Assembly (NCBI GenBank): GCA_035627375.1
Contig: DASPLX010000066.1
Span: forward strand, 1 to 31,297
DNA from: DASPLX01 sp035627375
GTDB lineage: Bacteria > Pseudomonadota > Gammaproteobacteria > Burkholderiales > Burkholderiaceae_D
Direction of reading: 5' to 3'
Length of the DNA stretch: 31,297 nucleotides
Shown here: positions 1 through 7,425 of the stretch, one piece after another
Layout of the letters: every line of letters starts with the position of its first letter
Numbering within the stretch: the first letter of the stretch is position 1
Translations under genes and position numbers: made by a program
The notes under the pieces: model-generated
What the model saw: only the letters and a program-made list of their open reading frames with translations
What the model was told of the DNA's origin: nothing
Database searches by the model: none

Positions 1-69
1 CGGTTTCTGCCTCGGCAACAACGGCTTGAGCTTTTCCCATTGCTCATTCGTCAGTTCGCCTCGATACAT
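1..69 (-). CDS. IS5-family transposase, N-terminal fragment
   Basis: The first 23 codons are visible before the window ends. They encode MYRGELTNEQWEKLKPLLP and a few more residues, the typical opening of IS5/IS4-superfamily transposases (aromatic/basic start, LT-(D/N)-E-W, then a PLLP motif in the DUF4096-type N-terminal domain). A GGAGG ribosome site sits seven bases before the ATG. The catalytic DDE domain lies outside the window, so the state of the gene is unknown. Confidence 0.8.
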   Translation of the reverse strand, partial: MYRGELTNEQWEKLKPLLPRQKP

Positions 70-138
70 GGCAATCCTCCGTCATACCGTGCTTCTTCTT
101 ATGACATTGCCATTTCCGCTAAGTTTGCAAACACGCCC
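1..138 (-). mobile_element. End of an IS5-like insertion sequence (partial)
   Basis: The element runs off the left edge of the window. It contains the first codons of a transposase and about 68 bp of leader. The outermost bases read on the minus strand as GGGCGTGTTTGCAAACTT, which looks like a terminal inverted repeat of an IS5/IS427-type element. The boundary lies in a CTAG tetranucleotide at 138-141, a target often used by that group (recalled, not checked). The other end is outside the window, so the repeat pair and target duplication cannot be confirmed. Confidence 0.55.
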
Positions 139-575
139 TAGGCGTCGTCGGCGAGTTCCACATTCCCCAGCACGATCCGTCCGCCGCATTCCGAACACGT
201 CTGGCCCGGCAGCGTGATCCTTCCGCAATCCTTGTGGCGCAAGCGGTCCGGCGGCGGCTTGTCGGACGGCAGCCACTGCAAGCCATAACGCGCCAGTTCC
301 ATCAGTACCGGAAACAGGCCCAGGCCGGCCGGCGTCAGCTTGTAGATGTAACGCTGCGGCCTCTCCTGGTACAGCTTCTTGGTGACGAGTCCGGCCTCCA
401 TCAATCGCTTCAGCCGGTTGGTGAGGATATTCGTGGCCGCGCCGCTGCGCTTTTGCAAATCGTCGAAGCGCTGCGGTCCTCGGAATAGCTCGCGCAGCAC
501 CAGCATCACCCATTCGTCGCCGATCACATGGGCGGTTCGTGCCACCGGACAGGAAGTGGATTCAGGGGTTTTCAC
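138..575 (-). CDS. HxlR-family winged-helix transcriptional regulator
   Basis: A 145-residue DNA-binding regulator of the HxlR type, whose members sense redox or electrophile stress and usually control a neighbouring gene. Residues 8-65 fit the family: a cysteine before PV (Cys9) where HxlR proteins carry their redox Cys, an IGDEW segment, then a winged helix ending in NRLKRLMEAGLV. The wing is around RPQRYIYKLT (72-81). The tail has an extra possible metal knuckle, His114, Cys117, Cys127 and Cys130, seen in only some relatives. The start is a GTG at 573-575 with a weak ribosome site. The stop codon TAG falls exactly at the edge of the insertion sequence, so the original C-terminus may have been a little different. 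The gene is divergent from the DUF4148 gene, and two palindromes in between are its likely binding sites. Confidence 0.85.
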   Translation of the reverse strand: MKTPESTSCPVARTAHVIGDEWVMLVLRELFRGPQRFDDLQKRSGAATNILTNRLKRLMEAGLVTKKLYQERPQRYIYKLTPAGLGLFPVLMELARYGLQWLPSDKPPPDRLRHKDCGRITLPGQTCSECGGRIVLGNVELADDA

Positions 576-605
576 GATGATTGTGCTCTATTTGGAAACA
601 ATCTT

Positions 606-649
606 ATTCTATTGAGTGGATTGCAAAATGCAAGTCTGTTTATTATGAT
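606..649. promoter_or_regulatory. Overlapping divergent promoters
   Basis: On the plus strand, TTGCAA (621-626) and TATGAT (644-649) are 17 bp apart and would start transcription near 656 towards the DUF4148 gene. On the minus strand, TTGCAT (633-628) and TAGAAT (611-606) are 16 bp apart and would serve the HxlR gene. The two -35 boxes overlap within one palindrome, so one bound dimer could block both. Assigned by eye from sigma-70 consensus. Confidence 0.6.
620..634. promoter_or_regulatory. Candidate HxlR operator 1
   Basis: The sequence ATTGCAAAATGCAAG contains the perfect palindrome TTGCA-AAA-TGCAA and covers the -35 boxes of both divergent promoters. A near-identical copy lies 38 bp downstream. 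Its position next to an HxlR gene makes auto-repression the simplest explanation. Confidence 0.6.
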
Positions 650-657
650 TTTCTTTA

Positions 658-672
658 CTTGCAAAACGCAAG
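658..672. promoter_or_regulatory. Candidate HxlR operator 2
   Basis: The sequence CTTGCAAAACGCAAG has perfect CTTGC/GCAAG arms around five bases and matches operator 1 at 13 of 15 positions. It sits just after the predicted transcription start of the DUF4148 gene, a classical repressor position. Confidence 0.6.
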
Positions 673-739
673 TGACGTTGAAAGCGCAGTACGCGCTTCC
701 GCGCCATTGTGCCCGACTCGATACTTCAAGGAAAACGCC

Positions 740-1090
740 ATGAATATGACCAAGACCGCCGCCATTCTCCTCCTCGCCACCGCGGCAGCCGCCGCGAGCG
801 CCGCCGACCTGGTATCGATTCCGCTGACGGCGGAATCCGGCCCGGCCGCCCAGTCCGGCCTGACGCGCGCCCAGGTGCAACAGGAATTGCGGGAAGCCAT
901 TGCCCGGGGCGAGATTCGCCATGGCGACCTGGCCGATTTCCATGCCTTGCTGGAAGCTTCGGCGCCGCGCGCGCAAGCCGCCGACAACGGTGGCAAGCCG
1001 ACGGACCGGACTGCCGGCGCCAATCCGAACGAGGCGCAGGCCAGGGTGTCCCAAGCCGGCTCCGCCAACGGTTCCTCATCGGGACGCTGA
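740..1090 (+). CDS. DUF4148 small secreted protein
   Basis: A 116-residue protein with an N-terminal signal peptide (MNMTKTAAILLL, then an alanine-rich stretch ending ASA-AD). The body carries the DUF4148 signature LTRAQVQQELREAIARGE at about residues 53-70, followed by a low-complexity polar tail. DUF4148 proteins are common, small and periplasmic in Burkholderiales, and their function is not known. The reading frame is open far upstream, but the ATG at 740, after AAGGAAAACGCC, gives a proper signal peptide. It is divergent from the HxlR regulator and probably its target. Confidence 0.8.
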   Translation: MNMTKTAAILLLATAAAAASAADLVSIPLTAESGPAAQSGLTRAQVQQELREAIARGEIRHGDLADFHALLEASAPRAQAADNGGKPTDRTAGANPNEAQARVSQAGSANGSSSGR

Positions 1091-1150
1091 GCGCGACGGC
1101 GGAGCGGCGCGCCTGCCCGGCATGCTGTCCGTCGCCTGTCGCGAGCCGCG

Positions 1151-2185
1151 TCAAGCCGGGCCGCGCGCCGGACCGAAGAACTGATCGACCGTCTGCCGGA
1201 ATTCTTGCTTGGTCGTCACCCGAAAGGTGAGCGTCGAATGGTAGGGGAACAGGTTGCGCAGTTCGCGCGCGCCGCCGATATGCTCGGGTTCGGTGGTGAT
1301 CACGGTCAGGATGCGGCGGGCGTCGTCGATCGGCAGGCACTGGCCGCGTTCGACCAGGTCGCGCTTGAGCTTGTTCAGCACATCGGCCGGCTTGTCGCGG
1401 TCCGGCTTGAAGCGTTCATAGGGAATATTGAATGCCTTCGACAGGGAGGCGCCGATGGCGGCCAGGTCGAGCTGGAATTCATTGACGAGCACCTCTTCGA
1501 GGTCGAGCTTCTTGCGCTCCGCCGCGCGCACCGCGAGTTCCATCTCCGGCGCGGAGATCAATCCGTCGGCGACCAGGCAATTGTATTTTCCATGCTTCGG
1601 GGCGGCAGCCGCCGGCTTCATGCGCTGCGCATAAGCCACGGCGATCGTTTCGCATAGCTCTTCGAGACCGACCTCGGCGCTTTCGCTGAATTCGCCGCTG
1701 CTCCGGTTGTTGAGCAGCTGTATCACGCCCAGCAATTCCCGGCCGCGGGCGCCGACGATCGGCGCCGCCAGCATTTGTCGCGTGTGATAGCCGGTGATCT
1801 GGTCTACCGCATGGTAGAACTCCAGCTCCGGCGCATGCGTCTTCAGTTCCGCCGCATCGTAGGCGTCGCGCAGGCGCACGCTCTGCTTCGTCGCCGCCAC
1901 ATAGCCGGCGATGCTCTTCGCGTTGATCGGCAGCACCAGGTTAGTATTGCCGTCGATGCCGGTCTTGACCTTCGCGTAAATGCAGTCTTTTTCTTGGCCG
2001 ACCGCATACAGCGTCATGCGGTCGCAATCGAACAGATCGCAGATGTCCTTCGACAAGTCGAGCATGATCTCGTCGATATTGCCGGTGGAGTGGATCTTGT
2101 TCGTCAGCGCCTGCAGCTTTTTCGCGAACAGCAAGCGGCTTTCGGCATCGTTTTCCTTGTTCTGCTTCTTGAAGAACGAGAACAT
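1151..2185 (-). CDS. GAF plus MshEN-type domain protein without ATPase
   Basis: A 344-residue soluble protein. Residues about 25-185 form a GAF sensor domain (segments NIDEIMLDLSKDICDLFDCD and LLGVIQLLNN are typical). Residues about 200-340 resemble the MshEN/GspE N-terminal domain found before type II secretion and type IV pilus ATPases, with LVADGLISAPEMELAVRAA, a segment ending FNIPYERF, and LPIDDARRILTVITTEP. In the usual architecture a GspE ATPase follows; here the gene stops, so it may act as a c-di-GMP or ligand-sensing adaptor (inference). The frame is open 35 codons further upstream, but the ATG at 2185 has a GGGAGG site and starts a sensible protein. It converges with the DUF4148 gene. 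Confidence 0.75.
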   Translation of the reverse strand: MFSFFKKQNKENDAESRLLFAKKLQALTNKIHSTGNIDEIMLDLSKDICDLFDCDRMTLYAVGQEKDCIYAKVKTGIDGNTNLVLPINAKSIAGYVAATKQSVRLRDAYDAAELKTHAPELEFYHAVDQITGYHTRQMLAAPIVGARGRELLGVIQLLNNRSSGEFSESAEVGLEELCETIAVAYAQRMKPAAAAPKHGKYNCLVADGLISAPEMELAVRAAERKKLDLEEVLVNEFQLDLAAIGASLSKAFNIPYERFKPDRDKPADVLNKLKRDLVERGQCLPIDDARRILTVITTEPEHIGGARELRNLFPYHSTLTFRVTTKQEFRQTVDQFFGPARGPA

Positions 2186-2407
2186 GTCTGCGACCTCCCT
2201 GGAAGCGGCCTGAGCCGGCTCGTGAATGCTGCTTGTTGTCGTGGCCTGCGGCGGAAATGCCGCGCGGCGCCAATGGAACGGATGCTTCACGGAACCGCTC
2301 CATGGTAATCAATGGACAAAGCGCGGGCAAGAACGCGCTGCCGGGGGTGTCGCAATCTTGCCTGCGGCGCGACCCCGCCGGCGTTGCCCGGGACCGACGA
2401 TCCGGGG

Positions 2408-2917
2408 TCAGAACGAGCCCATGTAGTCCAGCTTGCCGATCTCGACGCCGTTGTGGCGCAGGATCGCGTAGGCGGTCGTGGCATGGAAATAGAATTGCGG
2501 CAGCGCGTAATGCACCAGGAAGGTCTGGCCAGTCATTTTCTGTTCGCGCGGCGTGCCGGGGCGCAAAACGATTTCGCGGATTTCACTGCCCTCGAATTGA
2601 TCGGGTCGCACGCTGTCGACGAAGGCCAGCACTTTCGCGATGCGCGCGTGCAGGTCGGCGAAGCTTTGTTCGTTATCTTCGTGGACCGGAATATCGACGC
2701 CGGCCAGGCGCGCCGCGATGCCTTTGGCGAAGTCGCAGGCGATCTGCACCTGGCGGATCAGCGGGAACATGTCGGGATACAGGCGGGCCTGCAGCAGGAC
2801 GCCCGGTTCGATCTTTTTCGCGGCGGCATGCGCCTCGGCCTTGTCGAGAATGGCGCGCAGGCTGTTGAGCATCTGCTTGAGCGCGGGAACGGACGTCGTG
2901 TACATGAATGCAGTCAT
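2408..2917 (-). CDS. DUF1993 family protein
   Basis: A 169-residue soluble protein. It fits DUF1993: an opening like TSVPALKQMLNSLRAILDKAEAHA, then LLQARLYPDMFPLIRQVQIACDFAKG, and a C-terminal half with QTFLVHYALPQFYFHATTAYAILRHNGVEIGK. The fold is a DinB-like four-helix bundle in this family, with no known reaction. The frame extends 58 codons upstream into non-coding sequence; the ATG at 2917 follows an AGGAG site and matches where family members begin. It is transcribed alone, divergent from the YceI-like gene. The 222 bp between it and the GAF gene hold nothing recognisable. Confidence 0.85.
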   Translation of the reverse strand: MTAFMYTTSVPALKQMLNSLRAILDKAEAHAAAKKIEPGVLLQARLYPDMFPLIRQVQIACDFAKGIAARLAGVDIPVHEDNEQSFADLHARIAKVLAFVDSVRPDQFEGSEIREIVLRPGTPREQKMTGQTFLVHYALPQFYFHATTAYAILRHNGVEIGKLDYMGSF

Positions 2918-3059
2918 GGCTACTCCTGGTGTGCTCTGGTTGAAAGGGGGGCGGCGTGTTGCGATTATAGGGATTTGTCCGCGGCGGCGTCGGCGCCGCC
3001 CGGGGGCCGGGGCGAGACGTAAAGGCGTAATATTTCCTTCCGCACGACGGAGGATGCCG

Positions 3060-3749
3060 ATGACGATCCCGTGGAAGGCCGGTCGATTCATGTTTTGCGC
3101 CGCATTGCTGGGGGGCTGCGCGCCGTCCGCGCTGCCGCCGGCGGCTCCCGAAGCGACGCGTGCGCCGGCCGGCTTTCCGGAAGCCTATTACCGTGCCGGG
3201 GCTGCGCAGCGCAAGATCCTGCGCATCGAGCCCGGCCGTTCGCTCGTCGTGATCGAGGTCAGGCGCGGCGGGCCCTTTGCCCGGCTCGGTCATGACCACG
3301 TCGTCTCCAGCAGGGATGTCGCCGGCTATGTCGATCCGGAAAGCGGGCGCGCCGACCTGTACGTGCCGCTCGATCGCCTGGTGGTCGACGACCCGGCGCT
3401 GCGCGCCGAGGCGCGGCTGGACACGCAGCCGTCGGCGGACGACATCCAGGGAACGCGGCGCAACATGCTCGTCAAGGTGCTCGAAGCGGAACGTTTTCCA
3501 TTCGCGCTCGTCCACGTCCGCCGCGCCTCCGCCGCGCATTCCGCCGTGGACGTGGTGCTGACGCTGCACGGCGTGACGCGCCGTTTCGAGGCGCCGGTCC
3601 GGATCGAATCCGGCCCGGACGGCTTGACCGTCGCGGGCCGGCTGGCTTTCAACCAGACCGACTTCGGCATGACGCCGATGTCGGTGCTCGGCGGTGCGAT
3701 CCAGGTGCGGGATGAACTGGAACTGCGCTTTCGGATCGCGGCGAAGTAA
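3060..3749 (+). CDS. YceI-like domain lipoprotein
   Basis: A 229-residue exported protein. The N-terminus ends in a lipobox, ALLGGC with Cys20, so it is probably a lipoprotein. The rest is a YceI-type lipocalin-like barrel, which in relatives binds long isoprenoid or amphiphilic molecules. The telling motif is FARLGHDH at about 73-80, followed by alternating strands and a terminal FNQTDFGMTPMSVLGGAIQVRDELEL-like end of the domain. Two in-frame ATGs lie close together (3054 and 3060); GGAGG at 3049-3053 is best spaced for the second. The ligand cannot be told from sequence. Confidence 0.8.
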   Translation: MTIPWKAGRFMFCAALLGGCAPSALPPAAPEATRAPAGFPEAYYRAGAAQRKILRIEPGRSLVVIEVRRGGPFARLGHDHVVSSRDVAGYVDPESGRADLYVPLDRLVVDDPALRAEARLDTQPSADDIQGTRRNMLVKVLEAERFPFALVHVRRASAAHSAVDVVLTLHGVTRRFEAPVRIESGPDGLTVAGRLAFNQTDFGMTPMSVLGGAIQVRDELELRFRIAAK

Positions 3750-3866
3750 GCCATGTGCCGCGGCCGGTCTTGTTGTCCGAAATGAACCAGTGACGCGCCG
3801 AAAAGACTAATCCGGTAGCATCGCGCCGGATTTCGCCGGCGCACGCAACGGAGGAGCGCGCCCCAC

Positions 3867-4181
3867 ATGTTCACGAAAAAATTCCTCGAATCGAACTTTA
3901 CGCCGCAGAACATCGTTGCTTCCCGGCAAAAAATCAAGCCGGAAACGGATGCGGCTCCTCCGGAGGCCGAACCGCCGGCGGAGGCCGCGCCGGAAGCGAG
4001 CATTGAAGGGCTGCTGGCCCGGCACAAGGGCAAGCTCGCTGTCGGCGCGGCGGCGATGCTCGGCATCGCGGCGTTCTACCACTGGCGCGAAAGTAAACTG
4101 GCGAAGGAAGACGAAGAAGAGTACGCTCGCCTGCAGCGCCTCAAGGCGGCGCTCGATGTGGACGGACCGAAGCGGGAATGA
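3867..4181 (+). CDS. Small single-pass membrane protein of unknown function
   Basis: A 104-residue protein I do not recognise. It has a hydrophilic N-terminus, a proline/alanine/glutamate-rich linker (28-45), one membrane segment at about 57-72 (GKLAVGAAAMLGIAAFYHW) and a highly charged C-terminal helix. A GGAGGAG site lies upstream. The gene ends 39 bp before the DsbA-like gene on the same strand and may be co-transcribed with it. Codon use matches the neighbours, which supports it being real. Confidence 0.65.
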   Translation: MFTKKFLESNFTPQNIVASRQKIKPETDAAPPEAEPPAEAAPEASIEGLLARHKGKLAVGAAAMLGIAAFYHWRESKLAKEDEEEYARLQRLKAALDVDGPKRE

Positions 4182-4220
4182 TCGGATCGTCAGGAAACGA
4201 CGACAGGAGGAGGTGGCGCG

Positions 4221-4862
4221 ATGGCGATGCACATGAAGATCGATTTCGTGTCCGACGTGTCTTGCCCCTGGTGCGCCGTCGGCCTGCATGCGCTGGAGCG
4301 GGCGCTGGCGCGCCTGGAAGACGTGCGCGCCGACCTCCATTTCCAGCCCTTCGAACTCAATCCCCGCATGGGACCGGACGGCCAGGACATCAACGAGCAC
4401 CTGGCGGAGAAATACGGCGCCACGACCGAGCAGTCGGAGCGCAACCGGGAAGCCATCCGCGCCCGCGGCGAGGAAGTCGGGTTCGACTTCCGCATGGACA
4501 AGCGCAGCCGCATCTACAACACGTTCGACGCGCATCGCCTGCTGCACTGGGCTGGCGAGGAAGGACGGCAACGCGAACTCAAGCATGCGTTGTTCCGCGC
4601 CTATTTCACCGACGGCGAAAATCCCTCCTCGCACGAATTGCTCGTACGCCTGGCGCGCGAAGCCGGCCTGGATCCGAAACGGGCGCGCGAAATCCTGGCC
4701 TCCGACGAGTTCGCCGAGGAAACGCGGGAACAGGAGCGCTTTTACTTGGAACAGGGCATTAACTCGGTGCCCTCGATCATCGTCAACGACCGCTACCTGA
4801 TCCAGGGCGGACAACCGGTCGAAGTGTTCGAGCAGGCGTTGCGGCGGATCGCGGCCGCCTAG
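4221..4862 (+). CDS. DsbA/FrnE-like cytoplasmic thiol oxidoreductase
   Basis: A 213-residue protein of the DsbA-like thioredoxin superfamily, FrnE branch. The active site is C15-P-W-C18 right after the first strand (DFVSDVSCPWCAVGL). The helical insertion has the family's ELNPRM and a terminal GINSVPSIIVNDRYLI block with the cis-proline (Pro184). Members act as disulfide oxidoreductases or isomerases, some in stress resistance. No signal peptide is present, so it acts in the cytoplasm, unlike classic DsbA. The start follows AGGAGGAGGTGGCGCG. Confidence 0.9.
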   Translation: MAMHMKIDFVSDVSCPWCAVGLHALERALARLEDVRADLHFQPFELNPRMGPDGQDINEHLAEKYGATTEQSERNREAIRARGEEVGFDFRMDKRSRIYNTFDAHRLLHWAGEEGRQRELKHALFRAYFTDGENPSSHELLVRLAREAGLDPKRAREILASDEFAEETREQERFYLEQGINSVPSIIVNDRYLIQGGQPVEVFEQALRRIAAA

Positions 4863-4888
4863 CTGCCGCCGGGCTTCTTCCTGGCGCT

Positions 4889-5107
4889 TTACTTGCCGCC
4901 GGTCTTCCAGGACGGCGGCTTTTGTTTCGGCTTGTGCCGTCCGAGCGGTATGTCAGGGATATTGGCGCCCGGATCGATCAATTCCGCGTCGCTCGTCTCC
5001 TGGCTCGGCGGCGCGATCTTGCGCGCGATCTTCAGCAGCGCGGGATCGTTCTCGTCTTCACCGGGTTTCCGGTCCTGCTTTTCGTTCTGCTTCATGCGGC
5101 TGGTCAT
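4889..5107 (-). CDS. Small charged protein of unknown function
   Basis: A 72-residue, strongly charged protein rich in Lys, Asp, Glu and Pro. It is probably largely disordered; one short helix is likely (DPALLKIARKIAPP). No domain is recognised. The upstream extension of the frame is unlikely because the ATG at 5107 follows a clean GGAGG site. It converges with the DsbA-like gene, 26 bp apart. It is probably real, as third positions are GC-rich, but its role is unknown. Confidence 0.55.
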   Translation of the reverse strand: MTSRMKQNEKQDRKPGEDENDPALLKIARKIAPPSQETSDAELIDPGANIPDIPLGRHKPKQKPPSWKTGGK

Positions 5108-5296
5108 GGCGGCCTCCAAAACAACTGCGACCCGCAGGCGGCGCGAATGTTCCTGTGTTACCATCGGCGCCGGGCTGGCAGGAAGCCCGATCCCGCGAAA
5201 GCCGACGCGCCTGCAATTTGCATCTCCTCGCAACACATACCTTGTCCATTACTTTTGCCGCAGTGGGAACGGCGTGAAGAGTCAAAGGAACCCGGT

Positions 5297-5734
5297 ATGC
5301 ACCTCAATTCCCCCCGTTCGATGTCCTCCGTCTCCAATGCGGAATTCCTGCGCCGCTACGGCCGCCTCATGCTGCGCGACGCGCGCTCCGATCATCCCAG
5401 CAGGTCGCTGCCCGTCATCCGCAGGATCCATGCCGCCGGCGTCGTCCCGTTGCCGCGCGTGACCGATCTCTACCGTGCGCGCGCGACGCTGCAGCTCAAG
5501 CACATGCTGCGCACGCTCGCGATCGAGCTCGGCTATTCCGGCTGGGAGGTTTGCAAGAACGATGTCGACCGCCGGCCGTCCGCCATCGTCGATCGCTACC
5601 GCATGGATATCGGCGCCTTCGGCGACTGGAACCAGGTCTGGTTCGCGAGCGAGGCGGCGGCGCTGCAGTGGCAACGGGAAAGCGGCGGGCGCGTCGTCGT
5701 CTACGGCAGCCAGGCGGCGGTGCTGACCGGCTGA
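5297..5734 (+). CDS. Conserved-looking protein of unknown function
   Basis: A 145-residue soluble protein with no recognised family. It is basic in the first half (RRYGRLMLRDARSDHPSR) and ends in an alpha/beta segment rich in aromatic residues (GDWNQVWFASEAAALQW). No signal peptide or membrane segment is seen. The ATG at 5297 follows AAAGGAAC. A second candidate start lies ten codons in (MSSVSN). The open frame reaches further upstream but overlaps the divergent small gene and its promoter region, so that part was rejected. Confidence 0.6.
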   Translation: MHLNSPRSMSSVSNAEFLRRYGRLMLRDARSDHPSRSLPVIRRIHAAGVVPLPRVTDLYRARATLQLKHMLRTLAIELGYSGWEVCKNDVDRRPSAIVDRYRMDIGAFGDWNQVWFASEAAALQWQRESGGRVVVYGSQAAVLTG

Positions 5735-5815
5735 TCGGCGGCGAGGCCGGAACTCCGCTACCGCTAGTTTGTCTAGATTGACTGACTCTCAAGCAGGCCG
5801 CGGCGAAGGGCGGAT

Positions 5816-6910
5816 ATGGGCGGGCTGAACCAGGAGGACCGGGAACCGGATGGGCGAACGCAAGATCATGCACGTCGATTGATCGTCGCCGTCCGGCAAG
5901 TTTCGCTGGCTAGAAGCCTGGATCAGATTACGGGCATCGTGCGCCACGAAGCCCGACGATTGACCGGCGCCGATGGCGCGGCGCTGGTGTTGAGGGAACA
6001 CGATTGCTGTTACTACGTCGACGAGGACGCCATCGGCCCGCTCTGGAAGGGCAAGCGTTTTCCGATCGACGAATGCATCAGCGGGCTGGCCATGAAACAG
6101 GGCTTGCCGATCGCCATCGACGACGTCTATGCCGATGCCCGCATTCCGATCGATCTCTATCGTCCGACCTTCGTCAAAAGCATGCTCATGGTGCCGATCC
6201 GCGCCGCCGATCCGGTCGGTGCGATCGGCAACTACTGGGCCAGTCTGCATCATCCGAGCGAGGACGAGGTATGTCTTCTGCAGGCATTGGCCGACACGAC
6301 GGCCGTTACCATGGAAAAGGTGCTGCTCTATGCCGAGATGGAGCGACGCGTGCGCGAGCGTACCGCGGAGCTCGCGCGCGAGGTCGCGGAACGCAAGCGC
6401 GCGGAGGAAGCCGTCAGGCAACTGGCGATCAGCGACGCCTTGACCGGATTGCTGAACCGGCGCGGATTTTACCTGCAGGCGTCCCAGGCACTGAAGGTCG
6501 CGCGCCGTTCCAACCGGCCGGGTCTCCTGATGTTCGCCGATATCGACGAACTCAAGCACGTCAACGACACGCATGGGCACCTCGCCGGGGACCAATTGAT
6601 CATCGATGCGGCGGCGGTCTTGCGCGGCGTGCTGCGCGAATCCGACGTCCTGGGCCGGATCGGCGGCGACGAGTTTGCCGTGTTCTCGCTCGACACCGAA
6701 GACCCGATGGCGCTCCGGAATCGGATACGCGAGGCGATCTCCCGGTTCAACGATCGGCACTCGCGGAGCTATCGGCTTTCTCTCAGCATCGGCCTGACCG
6801 GATGCGATCCGTCCGACGTCGACTCGCTGGAAGTCATGCTCGAGCGGGCCGATGCGGCGATGTACCGGGACAAGCGGAACAAGCACGCTCCGGCGCAATC
6901 CAGCCATTGA
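5816..6910 (+). CDS. GAF-GGDEF diguanylate cyclase
   Basis: A 364-residue cytoplasmic enzyme expected to make cyclic di-GMP from two GTP. Residues about 20-175 form a GAF sensor domain. A charged coiled coil (172-200) links it to a GGDEF domain (about 205-355). The catalytic motif GGDEF is intact at 283-287, and the product-inhibition site RESD (274-277) is at the right distance. Substrate-binding features such as DALTGLLNRRGF and ADIDELKHVNDTHGHLAGD are complete, so an active cyclase is likely. The GAF domain's ligand is unknown. The start is the only ATG before the GAF domain, with a weak ribosome site. A YcgR-type c-di-GMP receptor lies nearby on the other strand. Confidence 0.92.
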   Translation: MGGLNQEDREPDGRTQDHARRLIVAVRQVSLARSLDQITGIVRHEARRLTGADGAALVLREHDCCYYVDEDAIGPLWKGKRFPIDECISGLAMKQGLPIAIDDVYADARIPIDLYRPTFVKSMLMVPIRAADPVGAIGNYWASLHHPSEDEVCLLQALADTTAVTMEKVLLYAEMERRVRERTAELAREVAERKRAEEAVRQLAISDALTGLLNRRGFYLQASQALKVARRSNRPGLLMFADIDELKHVNDTHGHLAGDQLIIDAAAVLRGVLRESDVLGRIGGDEFAVFSLDTEDPMALRNRIREAISRFNDRHSRSYRLSLSIGLTGCDPSDVDSLEVMLERADAAMYRDKRNKHAPAQSSH

Positions 6911-7008
6911 GCCGCATTTCTCCGGCGCTCCGCCCTTGACCTGCCGCAAACGCATTCCGCGCGTTTCGCCTAGCTTGAATATTCCGGGCTCACGCGAAGG
7001 AGAACATC

Positions 7009-7422
7009 ATGAGCGAGCAGGACAATGTCGGCGTCGTGGAACAGGCTTACCGGTACTACAAGGACGGAGACGTGCAAGGCATCCTGAGCTTGTGCGCGGA
7101 AGATATCGAGTGGGAGTTGCCGCGCATGGAAGGCGTCGCCTTCTCCGGCAAGCGCAAGGGGCGCGAGCAGGTCGGAAAATTCTTCGCGCAGCTTGCGGCG
7201 GCGCAAGAGGTGCTGCAATTCGAGCCGCGCGAATTCGTCGCGCAAGGCGACAAGGTGATCGCGCTCGGACATTACGCCTGGAGCGTGCGCGACACCGACC
7301 GCAATTTCGAAGGCGACTGGGTGCACGTCTTCACGGTGCGCGGCGGGCAGGTCGCGCAGTTCAAGGAATATACCGATACCGCGGCCGCGGAACGCGCCTA
7401 TCAGCCGCGCGAGCCGCTGTAG
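7009..7422 (+). CDS. NTF2-like / SnoaL-like protein
   Basis: A 137-residue alpha+beta cone-fold protein. The family opening EQAYRYYKDGDVQGILSLCAEDIEWELP is followed by a loop with GREQVGKFFAQL and the final strands VHVFTVRGGQVAQFKEYTDT. Such proteins bind or isomerise small hydrophobic molecules or serve as immunity or scaffold parts; the substrate cannot be read from sequence. GAAGGAG lies upstream of the ATG. It ends three bases before the stop of the convergent PilZ gene. Confidence 0.85.
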   Translation: MSEQDNVGVVEQAYRYYKDGDVQGILSLCAEDIEWELPRMEGVAFSGKRKGREQVGKFFAQLAAAQEVLQFEPREFVAQGDKVIALGHYAWSVRDTDRNFEGDWVHVFTVRGGQVAQFKEYTDTAAAERAYQPREPL

Positions 7423-7425
7423 CGC

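Noticed and set aside
5789..6955. 388-codon open frame on the minus strand
   Set aside because: Antisense to the diguanylate cyclase with intact GGDEF motif.
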